Origin: Cristatella mucedo
Taxonomy: Eukaryota > Bryozoa > Phylactolaemata > Cristatellidae
Direction: 5' to 3'
DNA: 64,000 nucleotides
Assembly: GCA_009760855.2 (NCBI GenBank)
Contig: WPIO01000004.1
Span: 12,892,001-12,956,000, forward strand
Shown: in pieces, positions 45,801 through 55,583 of the stretch
How the letters are laid out: each line of letters opens with the position of its first letter
Numbering within the stretch: the stretch's first letter is position 1
Notes under the pieces: model-generated
What the model saw: the letters and a program-made list of their open reading frames with translations, nothing else
The model's database searches: none
Told to the model about the DNA's origin: nothing
Translations under genes and position numbers: made by a program

Positions 45801-47344
45801 AATGTGATTGAGTGAGTCCGTCCCATAAACACGAGTCATCAAAGTCACGCTTGCTTGTTCTGTGCTATTTGCGATATTTTTAGTCATACTGCAACGATGC
45901 AGCTATTATTAGGGTTGTGTACAAAATATCAGCAGAGGATATTTACTGATAAAGTTAGCAACGCCATGTGCTCTCATAGTTGCAATTGAATATTGCACTG
46001 TGCATTGACGTGATATGCAGTCATCGAGGGAAAAGCACTCGTAGCGACGTTTGGCAGAGATGTTGCTCCGCGACGGCAAACGAAGCGCATGGCTAGCGTG
46101 CCAGGGCCACACGAGCAATTCGGCAGGCGTGTAGAGAAAGCCCGCACCGCCCTCAGTCAGACGAGATGAGCGTCTCAGTAGTCATTTATGAAGAGGCTCT
46201 ACGCACAGCATTGCCTCTTAGGAAACCGTGCTGCTCTGCGTGCGTACTTCGCTTTCTGCCGCCGGAAGCGGATCCGGCGGCGCATAAAAGAGTCATCGAA
46301 ACTTGCATGAACGGGCAAATGAATGCTTCGCTGTCACTAGTTAAATCCACCTATGAATACGAAATGTTAGAAGTTCAGTTTCAACCTACTCAGCGACGAC
46401 GACGAGATGCTCTGAATTAGTTGACTGCAGCAGCCGATAGCAGAACTCGAGAAGAATGCGAATTCTTTCCCATTCAAACATTGAAGCGATGGAAGCGACG
46501 GTTCCTGTGCAACGGTTCCTGCGGCTCTCGCTACCGCTGTCGCCGCTAGGCCAGGCTGAAAGACCGCAGCGCCAAGTAAACGCACCCTCTGGCTTTAAGA
46601 TATATCAGCCGGCGAGTTGTTGGCTCGGTCTTTCAATCGCGTGACTTGGAAAGCAACCGCATTAATTCGGCCAGTAACCAGTCTAAGATGATAGTTTACA
46701 GTAGCGCCAAAGTATTGCAGCTGTAAATCTAAATGCCTTTGCGTTGGTCTACATTTTTCTCAGAGCAACGCTCGAACTTGCTAACATCGCTAGTCCTCTT
46801 AAAATTACACACTAATTGAAACTATGGACGTTCTTCATTTCGCTTTGTCCTCACTCGCTCGTCAACCGTAGCAGTCATTAGAACGAAACCCCGGGCGTTC
46901 GAAGTCGCTGGCTGACATTTCCGCAGGTCACCGCTGGCGTGCCGCCAGCGGTGACCTATTGCCGCCGCATGCATGCTCGCTATCAGGCGCGTGCAGAGTA
47001 AGAAACCTGCGAGAATTATCTCCTAGAGCGTCCCTCGAACCTTCTAAAGTCTTCCGGAACCGGAGCGAAAAGCGCGCTATTGCCGCCTGCCCACGATCCT
47101 CTCCATCTTTCCAGCAGCAGCGTACGAGTGTGTCGCACTCCGCGGTCCGCTCCCACTGCCCGGTCCTGCTGAGGTTCATCTCCATAGGAAGTTCATAGGG
47201 TCAGTTGTCTTTTTGTCCAGCTACCAACCAGCCTTCTAGCACTCGTGACGGTGCGAGTCCAAGCCGACAGCCGACGCATACTGGCGACGCCTCAACCCTG
47301 TATCATGTCTAACGACTTGCAGGTGCAGCATCAATACACGCAGG
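45801..47344. other. Sequence with CpG-rich patches, no gene firmly supported
   Basis: A few exon-like signals occur: an ATG frame at 46166-46420, one at 46456 that runs to a donor-like CAA|GTAAAC, and a segment after CTTTTTGTCCAG at 47221 that is open in two frames. None can be joined in phase to another exon or assigned to a family. Confidence 0.35.
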
Positions 47345-47492
47345 TATATAATTCATTTAACTCACTTGCATAGCGCCATAAGAGAACTTGGCCTCTCTTC
47401 AGGCGCTTTACATATGCCACGGGGCTCGAGCCCACGACCTCGGCCGAACCTTCGTCGGGGCGAGCACCTTAACCACTGGGACAAACCAGCTC
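47345..47492 (-). mobile_element. tRNA-derived SINE, family 1
   Basis: Minus strand: GCTGGTTTGTCCCAGTGGTTAAGGTGCTCGCC (A-box), CGAGGTCGT plus a B-box GGCTCGAGCCCC, then GGCATATGTAAAGCGCCTGAAGAGAGGCCAAGTTCTCTTATGGCGCTATGCAAGTGAGTTAAATGAATTATATA. A clear, near-full-length copy. Confidence 0.92.
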
Positions 47493-48244
47493 GCCTTCCG
47501 ACAGCAGCTGAATACGGGAGCGATAAAGAGAGCCATATCTTAATATGATAAGTCCATATCCATAACATAGACAAGTCTATTTGACAGCTGCTGAAGGTTG
47601 CAGGCATTCAACAGCGGCCACGACGCGCACTGACGGGTCCATGGCATAGATCTCGATTTGGCTAAAATGCGCAGCAGGCCAGCCCTGGAAATACCACCGC
47701 CAGCATGTCTCGCGGGGTCGGCTTTTAAGGTTATCGCATGATGAATTCGAGGACCGCACGCAATAAATACCAGTCGTAATCTGATTGATTGAGCACGCCG
47801 CCGCCGTTTCAACGCTACGGCCAGTCTTCGTCGCCGCCTTCCCGGCCGCGTTAATCCCTTCGGCGATTCCTCTTCACGATTCTCATCGATCCACGCATTT
47901 CCACGCATTTCAACAGCTGTTGCGTATGGTCTGAGCTCAATAAACGAGGCCCTGAAGGCGGGCGTCATTGAGTGATCCGCCTCTCGTTGTCCGCCAAACC
48001 TTTCGCAGCAAATACGAAGTCGCTTCCTTGACCTTTGATGAGCATTCGTTGCTGCTCCCGTCGGTCTTGACCACGAAATAAGACAGTGCTCAGCTTCCGC
48101 AGCAGCCTACCATCTCTGCAGGACCGCCCCAGTCTTGAGGACGTTTGCAAACGAGGGCACGACTTTAAAAAGCTAGGCCTACCATTTATGGATGCAAGGC
48201 ACTCTAATATACACGTACGTTCTTTCATATACGTGCATATATAC
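47493..48244. other. Unique sequence, no gene firmly supported
   Basis: A minus-strand frame near 48150-47967 reads LRKLSTVLFRGQDRREQQRM, LIKGQGSDFVFAAKGL, then a stop. It looks protein-like but has no clear acceptor or partner exon. An AATAAA on the plus strand lies near 47939. Confidence 0.35.
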
Positions 48245-48365
<121 letters not shown>

Positions 48366-48898
48366 GAATTGTGTATGGGCATATACGAGATTAATCACAT
48401 TATGAGCTGCGCTAGTTGGGCTAGTTGGACAGTGACGTCTTTCCGTTCGTCCCACATCCAGAAGCACGATAAACAAATTGCTGCTAAAACGAGTCCGTAT
48501 AACGCATAAGGTTAGATGAGGTAACTCAGCAGTTGTTAGCTGTGTACTGACGCAGGGATGGAAGACGCGCAAAGCAAAACATTAAAGTATCTCTCTACTA
48601 AAGATCTAGAGAAACATTTGCTAACTACAATAACTCAGCTCATAGCATATCCTTGGTCTAGTTGCTTATGAGATACTCCCACTTGTAGCTCAGGCAATTG
48701 ATAAATAGCTATACAAATGTGTTATTATTATTATTATTTCTAATTCGGCAGCCTTTTCAGCAGTGGTCATGGTAGATGCTAGAAATCCTCGAAATTAGAC
48801 AGGAAAATATGCAAATGTTTGCTTATCTTTGAAGCTCAATCCATCAGTACTGCGCACATTGCAAACGTATCCTGCTCTCATAAAATTGGTACTACCAT
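48366..48898. other. Unique sequence, no gene supported
   Basis: A short ATT run lies near 48722-48738. Nothing else was recognised. Confidence 0.35.
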
Positions 48899-49552
48899 GA
48901 TAATAATAATAAGGAATTTTTTATCGCCGTCAGAAAAATCAATTTCTTTCTAGGCCCTTTAAAATTGCTGCAAGTGAAGCATGATCGAATGGTTAGTGAT
49001 AACATACTCAGCGACAACAATTATAACATGGTTATAGGTTACATGCACAGGGTTAGCGTGCAAATCTGGTTAGTGGCAGCATGCACAGTGTCAGAACCCA
49101 TAAGCACACAAACGACGAATCGCATGGACCCACTAAGTGCTGCGATAACTAGAGGTTTTTTTTTTATCTTCTTTTCAAATGTGATCAAGTCAGGTGATGT
49201 CGTCATGCCAGTCGAAGTGAGTTCCAGGCTTTGGGAGCATGCAACCTAAAGACAAGGTCACCAAAGACTTTGAGGTTGGTACCAGACACATATAAACGAC
49301 TTGATTCCAAAAGGCGAGTGGTACGATGCTTACCCTAGTGGCGGAGCAGATTTGATTGGTAGGCTTGAGCCAAATAATGAAGTGACCTAAAAGTAAGTTG
49401 CAGAACCTGGAAGTCAACGTGTTGCTTGACTGGGAACCAGGTCAGGTCGGTCGGCCAGAAGTGACGGGCTGTGGCAACTTCAACGCGCACGACAGACAAG
49501 CCTGGCTGCAGAGTTTTGCACCTCTTGTAAATGCCTGAGTGCACATACCAGT
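48899..49552 (-). pseudogene. LINE-B C-terminal and 3' end, minus strand
   Basis: Minus strand: RT C-terminal remnants (SAARLVC-like, WFPVKQHVDFQVLQLTFRSL, HYLAQAYQSNLL) from about 49552 down. It continues into the 3' untranslated region (GGCTTATGGGTTCTGACACTGTGCATGCTGCCAC...AACCATGTTATAA...) and the tail near 48899-48960 that ends in ATT repeats. Several stops and frameshifts. Confidence 0.82.
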
Positions 49553-49619
49553 AGCCCCTCTTTAACATAAGCGGAAAAGGTGAGCGACAAAGCATAAGGA
49601 ATAAAGTAGAAAACTGCAC

Positions 49620-51180
49620 TCGCGCGACATCTGTTTGCCCGTGGTTACCGAGCTTCGTCTGCTTTCAGCCAGACGGCGTTCCATTTTGGCGCCTTTCAGA
49701 CCAGTCGCTACCGTCGTGCTCGATTACCGCATGCCCTCGCACGTAAGCAGCAATCGAAGAAATGGCTCGCTTGCCTGGATGTTTATTTTCCGAGAGCGAG
49801 TTGAGTGAGTAATTACGGCCCAAGCGTAACGCCAGATGTCTGGAGATAGACTCGGCTACTCGCGCTCGGACCGCTGTCGGATGGTGGCATTAGCCAACCA
49901 ATTAGAGGCACCTGCTGGCTGTCATTGGGAGAGTTGATACGACTTGGCCAATTGCGCTGTCTCCTCTCTTTCTCAGCTCGCAGCGCAACGTAAAGGGAAA
50001 CTTTCGCGCGCGCGTGAGAGTTAGCGCTGGCTATTAATGCGGCGAGAAATTTCAACTCGTTGCGGTGAACAAACCGATCGCCCTCGGCTAGAGGAATAGG
50101 CCAACTTCCGTTGTGGCTAGTGTGAGCAAAATCGTTGAACGGAGCAGATGGTGTCAATTAATATTCAGTTTAAAAACGCCGCACTGTCTCATAAAGCAGC
50201 ACAGTTTTCCTGGAACAAGCAAGGCGTGGCCAAGCGAGGCGGCTCGCTCGATCGCCGCGTCGCCCTCGGTGTGCGAGCGAGCGCCGAGGACTCGTCGGGC
50301 TAGCGAGCAAGATTGCGACTGGCTACGAGAAGAACGGCGCAGCAGGCCACCGCATTGAAAGCGGCACGCTACGTCACGAGACTCGTTGCCAGCCCTTCCT
50401 CGGCAATGCTAGGTCCACATGCTAGCGGCTAGGCGGAAGATTGCGACTGAGTCAGTCGCTGTAGAAGTGCCCGACGACGTAGAAAAGAGGCAGCGCTGGC
50501 CGCCGCCGCTGCCGCGGTACGGCGCAGCCTCTCAAGTCCAGCTGCGCACCTCGGCGCCGTGAAGAGCTCGCGCGAAGGCGTGCCGCGATTCAATTGCTCT
50601 CAATTATACCCCGTCCGAGATCCGCCGCTGGAATATTTCGTGCCTGCCGTTCGCCTATTCCGCATCTTTGCGGCCAGCGGCTGCGACGATGGGCGTACGT
50701 GCACCGTGTAGCGTTCGCCGTCCGCGAAGCCGTTTAGCATGCACTAGCCACCTAACTAAACCTGCTAGCCACCGCTGCAGTATCTCGCAGCTCAAGCAAG
50801 GCGCCGTCGCTTACGCACCGTTTCCCTAGCACACCCGTCGCCAAAGCGCCGTCAGAATCTTGCGCGAAAATCGCTCGAGTAACACGGCGCCGAAAGCAAA
50901 ATGCGCCGCCGGCAGAAGCTCCGCGTGCCTGACCTGCATGCTCGCATGCTCCGCAGCAGGTCAGGCACGACATGACCGCATGTCTGCATCTGCTCCGCAT
51001 GTGCAGACACGCTCCGACATACTCAGACATGACGTGCTCCGCATGTCTGAGCGTTCGACGTCAAGATTGCAAAACCAACCGCAGCAAAGCGATAATAGGA
51101 CCTTGCCAGCGATTGCAACTGCAGGAGTCGAGTGAGAAGATGGCGCGAAGTGCGATCGAAGGATCTATGCGTACGTAAAC
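49620..51180. promoter_or_regulatory. CpG-rich segment (candidate CpG island)
   Basis: CG-dense from about 49960 on, strongest at 50200-50740. It carries the 44-bp periodic hairpin array (50903-51051). It ends shortly after an ATG at 51139 in strong Kozak context (AGAAGATGG) that is followed after ten codons by a GTACGT donor-like site. Promoter function is inferred from composition only. Confidence 0.45.
50903..51051. repeat. Array of hairpins with 44-bp period
   Basis: The word TGCTCCGCA occurs at 50947-50955, 50991-50999 and 51035-51043, exactly 44 bp apart; a weaker match (TGCGCCGCC) sits about 44 bp earlier. Each exact copy lies in the loop of a hairpin. Stems: 50925-50937 with 50956-50968 (13 perfect pairs); 50981-50988 with 51002-51009 (8 pairs); 51022-51031 with 51042-51051 (10 pairs). 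The stems differ in sequence while the loop word is kept. Function unknown. Confidence 0.75.
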
Positions 51181-52472
51181 CTACGTATTAGTCGAGCAAG
51201 TGAGCGAGAATGGTAGACGACATTAGGCTGACAAAGGAGTTGATGGTTTATTTTAGCCACTGCCTTTAGCGACAATTACCAAACGGTCCATCCAGTTCTA
51301 CGATTGCTTTACGTGATTTACTGTTGAGATTCCGCTGAGAAACTTAAATGCTTTCTGTTTGTTAAATGCTCAGTTTATCACGACGACCGGCGTCTTAGTG
51401 ACTCCACTTGCAGTTATATTTAGCCCCTCGGCCATCGACTCTCACCCAAGCGGCAGTAGTTTTTGCTTTTGCGACCTATCGTACCCAGTCAGCTACGAAC
51501 TGGAGAGAAGTCCTGCATGAGACGGAGCGGCGCTGTTTCCGCCACTATTCTCAAGTAAAAATGAATGGTCGACCGACGCGATCGGGTGGAGGCGGCGGAG
51601 GAAGCAGCAGCAGCAGCCGAGCTCACAGCACGTGACTATGTTTAGAAAAATATTAGGCCCCCGACTTCTGGGGTCCTTTCCGTTCTTTATGTACGTTGGT
51701 AGATGCTGGCCTATTCTAGCAATCAATAAACTCTATTGAAGACTCAGGCCTTCCTGAGTATGCACGCCAGTTAACTGTCGTATTAAGCTGAGAGGTTTTT
51801 AAGTCTGCTGCAAGTTCGTGTGAGCGCGGAGGCCTAGTGAAATTGCTTGTCGCTTGCTTACTATCAGTATTTTCTTTACTTGCTGCTTTCCCAATTTTGA
51901 TTGCCGTTCGATCGAAACTTTGTCGCGACGAAGTGGATAAGCAGCCCTAAATCGTCGCTGGACAGGACGAGACGCTTGGAGGTTGTCTCGTGTAGAGGTA
52001 AAACGGGTGCGAGGATACGTCTGGACCTGATCAAAAGCGTATAAATGGTACCTACGCGTGGCTGATAAGTCGGCGTAAATCAAGAAGGGTCAATCAGAAA
52101 CAATTTGTGTTCAACGAAGGTATTGCTAGAAACAGCACATCGTATTGTGAATATAATCTCAACAAAAGAACTAACTTTAGGGCTGAATAGAGGGTACATG
52201 TCTCCAGAAACTCAATGTTTCTTTCTGGTGCCTTTCGAAAGACAAACTGGTTGGAAATGCTGTCTAGAGTTTTTGGCAATCGGCATATGACCGGAGCGTA
52301 GTCCATTTGTGCACACTCACTGACTGATATTTGCTCAGGCTACCAATAGTTCGATGCCGCGTCATCCGTCCATTATGTTATTACTGAAGTGCTGGCGACA
52401 GGCATCCTAAGGGTTTGGTATTCTGCTTACATGCGAAGAGCGTGAGCGAAGGGCGACGAGGGTTTTGGTGAT
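51181..52472. other. Unique sequence, no gene firmly supported
   Basis: A segment after acceptor GACTCCACTTGCAG (51406) is open in two frames, and one of these reads TNWREVLHETERRCFRHYSQ before CAA|GTAAAA. On the minus strand 52083-51799 is open. Neither can be assigned. Confidence 0.35.
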
Positions 52473-52898
52473 GTGTCAAGGTCAAGCACGTTTAGTAATT
52501 ATTTTATTGCCCTGCTATGGCTGTGTGGGCCGATGGCGGTTATGGCTCCTGGTTTGTGGGCAATGTCGATTTATTTGCGAAATGATTTTTACGAGGGTGA
52601 GTCACTGCCTGGAGAGGAGCGAGCAGTGGGAAACAGGACGGAGGGGAGAGCCCCTGTAAAGCAACGGTGTAATACTGCGAGCGTTGACGGAATACACCAC
52701 AGTTGAAGCCCCCCTTTGTGTCTGCCTTTCGCCGTTTGTGCACCGCCGCATGTTTGGTGCCCGAGTGTCAGCTTACACTTTCATTCTAGGCCGACGCCTT
52801 ATGCGAGAGAAAGCAGATTGCAGAGCGAGGCGCGAAGCACGCAGAACTACTCGCAGCCTTGCCCAGCCCTCTGTTTATCGCGCTAGCATGCACCTCTG
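52473..52898 (+). CDS. Candidate small two-exon membrane protein gene
   Basis: Exon 1 (52473-52596) starts at an ATG and encodes MSRSSTFSNYFIALLWLCGP followed by MAVMAPGLWAMSIYLRNDFY. This is one long hydrophobic segment that could span the membrane. It ends at a strong donor, CGAGG|GTGAGT. A downstream acceptor (TTTCATTCTAG, about 52790) opens a segment in the matching phase that reads GRRLMREKADCRARREARRT, then SLAQPSVYRASMHL and a stop near 52897. The joined product would be about 77 residues: a membrane anchor plus a basic tail. Family unknown. The phase match has a one-in-three chance, so this is only a candidate. Confidence 0.35.
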
Positions 52899-53924
52899 AG
52901 TGCTCACTGCGCCTTGCCTGCCGCGCCGTTATCTTCCGGCGCCGCTATCTTCCGGCGCGCTCAAGCGGCGGCGCGGTCGCTCGCTCATGCACCAGCCGCC
53001 GCCGACATAAACTACTGATGCATTTACTTACCGCTCGCGATCGGAGTCAGGTTTAGCAAATGAGGCTCGGCTCGGCTCTCTGAGGCTGGCCGGCTTAGCA
53101 CAAGAAATCTCGAGAATCTCGCCAGTCTCAACTCAGCTCTCAATTGCTCTCCAGCGCTCATTCGGTAAACTGGCTGTGCGGTACCCGGCTGTTATTCATC
53201 AAACGTGTAGGGATGCATTGCACGGAAGCGCGCCGACCCGGGACGGAATTAATCTGAGTTTTCGGATTTCCAATTGGCTCAAGCTCTTTCCGGCGAAATG
53301 CGCGGGTGGGTGTTGCTTCCCTTACTTGGCTACATTCAAAATTAAGCCATAACCACATAAAACGAGAGCTTTTTGTCAGCGTCCCTTCGTCGAGTTTTCC
53401 GCTAATCTAGCAGTGACACCACAATCTCTCCTCGAAAAATCTCAATCGTGTGAAGTGAAAATCTCTCTAGCGCAGGTGAAGAAATTAGAAATTCTACGGG
53501 CGAAGGATCGGTCTAATCTAGCTTCAGCGCTGCGCTCCAAAGACTTATATATGTGCCAGCACTTTAAGAATGAAGTGAATTTCTTTCTTAATGCCTGTGG
53601 GGTTGTAGGGGTGGCTATAGAGGAGTAGGTGTGCCCTTGAGGGCGCAGGGGTGCCTTTAGGGATGTACTGCTGCCCTGTTTACTTTTGCAACCTTGCATA
53701 TGCATAATCAAAGTGCTCATGTAGCTCAAAAACGCCTTTACCCTATACTAAATATGTTTTCAAGTCGCTGTCATTTTCTACAGGATTGTGAGCAAAATCT
53801 AGAGCACTGCAGTCTGTCAGAGCATGCTCTAGATGCTATGCATATAAAGCTACTAAAATAACTACCCTGTCCGTTGGTTGGAGTGTAACTGTTGATTCAT
53901 TTATGCAAGCGTGGCTGATTACAA
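52899..53924. other. CpG-rich patch then unique sequence, no gene supported
   Basis: CG-dense to about 53060. No exon or repeat was recognised after that. This is the region just 3' of the UNC13-family gene. Confidence 0.35.
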
Positions 53925-53930
53925 TTTATT
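53925..53930 (-). terminator. Polyadenylation signal AATAAA
   Basis: AATAAA on the minus strand about 55 bases after the stop codon (53984-53986) of the UNC13-family gene, the expected place for its cleavage and polyadenylation signal. Confidence 0.6.
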
Positions 53931-53983
53931 AGATTATAGTTTTTCAGCTCATTGGCTCTTTGATTGTAGATAATCACCAATTG

Positions 53984-54108
53984 CTATTGAGCCGCCACGT
54001 TGGACAAACTCTCCTCCGCCATTGCTGCTACTTGCTTTCGTTGTCGGAGGAAATCTTGCGCCGATTTATCAGCTTTTCGTTTGGCCAGCACTTGTAGAGC
54101 ATCTGTAC
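53984..54108 (-). other. BAIAP3/UNC13D-like: Terminal exon of UNC13-family gene
   Basis: Acceptor AACTCTCACGTTGCAG is followed by GT + ACA GAT GCT... to TAG. It encodes 40 residues, the basic helix after the C2 domain. It completes a Gly codon split as G|GT with the previous exon. Confidence 0.88.
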
Positions 54109-55540
54109 CTGCAACGTGAGAGTTTCAGAACAATTGTCTAACTTTGCATTGCCAAGACAAGAATAAACTGATGCTAAGCATGAAATTACGATTCACAAGA
54201 AATTTAACAAATAATGATACCGTTAGCATAGCAAGTTTGGCTAAAAGGCTTATCGAACTTGAGAGCGTGTCGTTCGGTTTAGGTTGTCAAGCTCGTTGCC
54301 GACAAAGCGGCACTATTGATCAAGATGTTCTACTTGAATGATTGAGAAAAACGATCGGTCTGGCAGACGACGCACTGGCGTGGTTTAAATCGTACTTGTC
54401 TGATCGTGTTCAATCAGTGTAGCGTGGGGGGTCAGGTCTCACCCAACTTAACAGTAACCTGTGGAATCCCTCAAGGGTCCGTCCTCGGTCCTTTGCTGTT
54501 CTATATCTATAACTAACCCCTAGGAAAAGTGAAAAGAGGCCCATGGAATAGGACATCACTTTTATTCTGACGATACTCAGCTGTATTCGTCATTCAAACC
54601 GTCGGAATCTGCTGCAGCAACTGATAAACTGAATGCCTGCCTTGCCGAAATTCGATCCTGGACGTCGAAAAATTTCTTAAAACTAAACGACGATAAAACC
54701 AAATTGCTGCTCATAGGACACCCTAAGTGTGTAGCTGGATTAATAGGCTTTGCTCTTCGAATAGGTTAGGTGATGCTGTTGTGCGACCATCACAACGTGG
54801 TCGAAATTTAGGTGTCGTTTTCGACAGCTGCCTAAATTTTAAAAGCTTCATTCAGAAGACTGCTTCTACAGCTAGCAATCACGTCTAATTCCTGTCTAAG
54901 ATTGGGATTTGTCTTCCAATGTGGCTTGCAAAACATTTCACAAGCTCCTTGGTTTTGTCTTGGCTTGATTGTTGTAATTCCCTTTTGGCTGGGCTACTAA
55001 AAATGGAACTAGGTCAGTGCAAATGGCTATGAATATGGCTGCAAGGATAGTTTTAAAGTCTCAGAGTTATGACCACGCGTCTTCTTAACTAAAGAGCTAG
55101 TGTGGATGCCGGTTGATCAACGGATACAGAGCAAAGTTCTTAAGCTGACCCGCAAGGCCCGCCAAGGCTTGGCTCCTTCGTACCTAGCTGAACTGCTGCA
55201 CCATATTCAGCCTCTTCGTATCTTCAGGTCCTGTATGGACAATAAATTAGCTGTGCCATTCCTCCGCTTATAGACCGTGGGCGACAGAAGTTTTAGCTCT
55301 GCAGGTCCTAGGCTGAAACTCACTTCCACAATTCTTACGCAATGACAACTAAAACTCTCCTGCTGCCGACTATGGCTCATTCTTTTCAACGGTCCTGAGC
55401 TGTTACTTTCATGCCACTCACTTCCTCAACTGCTCTCCTGACTCTGCTATACTTCCCACTTTCTCTTTGTTGCGTGAGATGAAGTCTGTTGGCTACTGAA
55501 TGCGTATCGAAAGCAGTTTAGGCTGTGAGTGCGCTATACA

Positions 55541-55583
<43 letters not shown>

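Noticed and set aside
46166-46420. 84-codon ATG frame as a gene
   Set aside because: Reasonable start context but no homologue recognised, no partner exon and chance-level length.
47223-47342. Exon after CTTTTTGTCCAG ending at GTATAT or at an internal TAA
   Set aside because: Two conflicting readings, and the preceding exon would leave a 22-bp intron. Not supportable.
47540-47968. 142-codon Arg-rich minus frame
   Set aside because: Arg richness reflects CG-rich codons; no domain and no splice support.
50903-51051. CRISPR array suggested by 44-bp period
   Set aside because: The genome is animal. The repeated word is only 9 bases, the 'spacers' are self-complementary stems, and there are no cas genes.
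51139-51168. Ten-codon first exon (MARSAIEGSM) after the CpG-rich segment
   Set aside because: Good Kozak context and donor-like GTACGT, but the next exon cannot be chosen (two frames open after 51406), so it is not annotated as coding.
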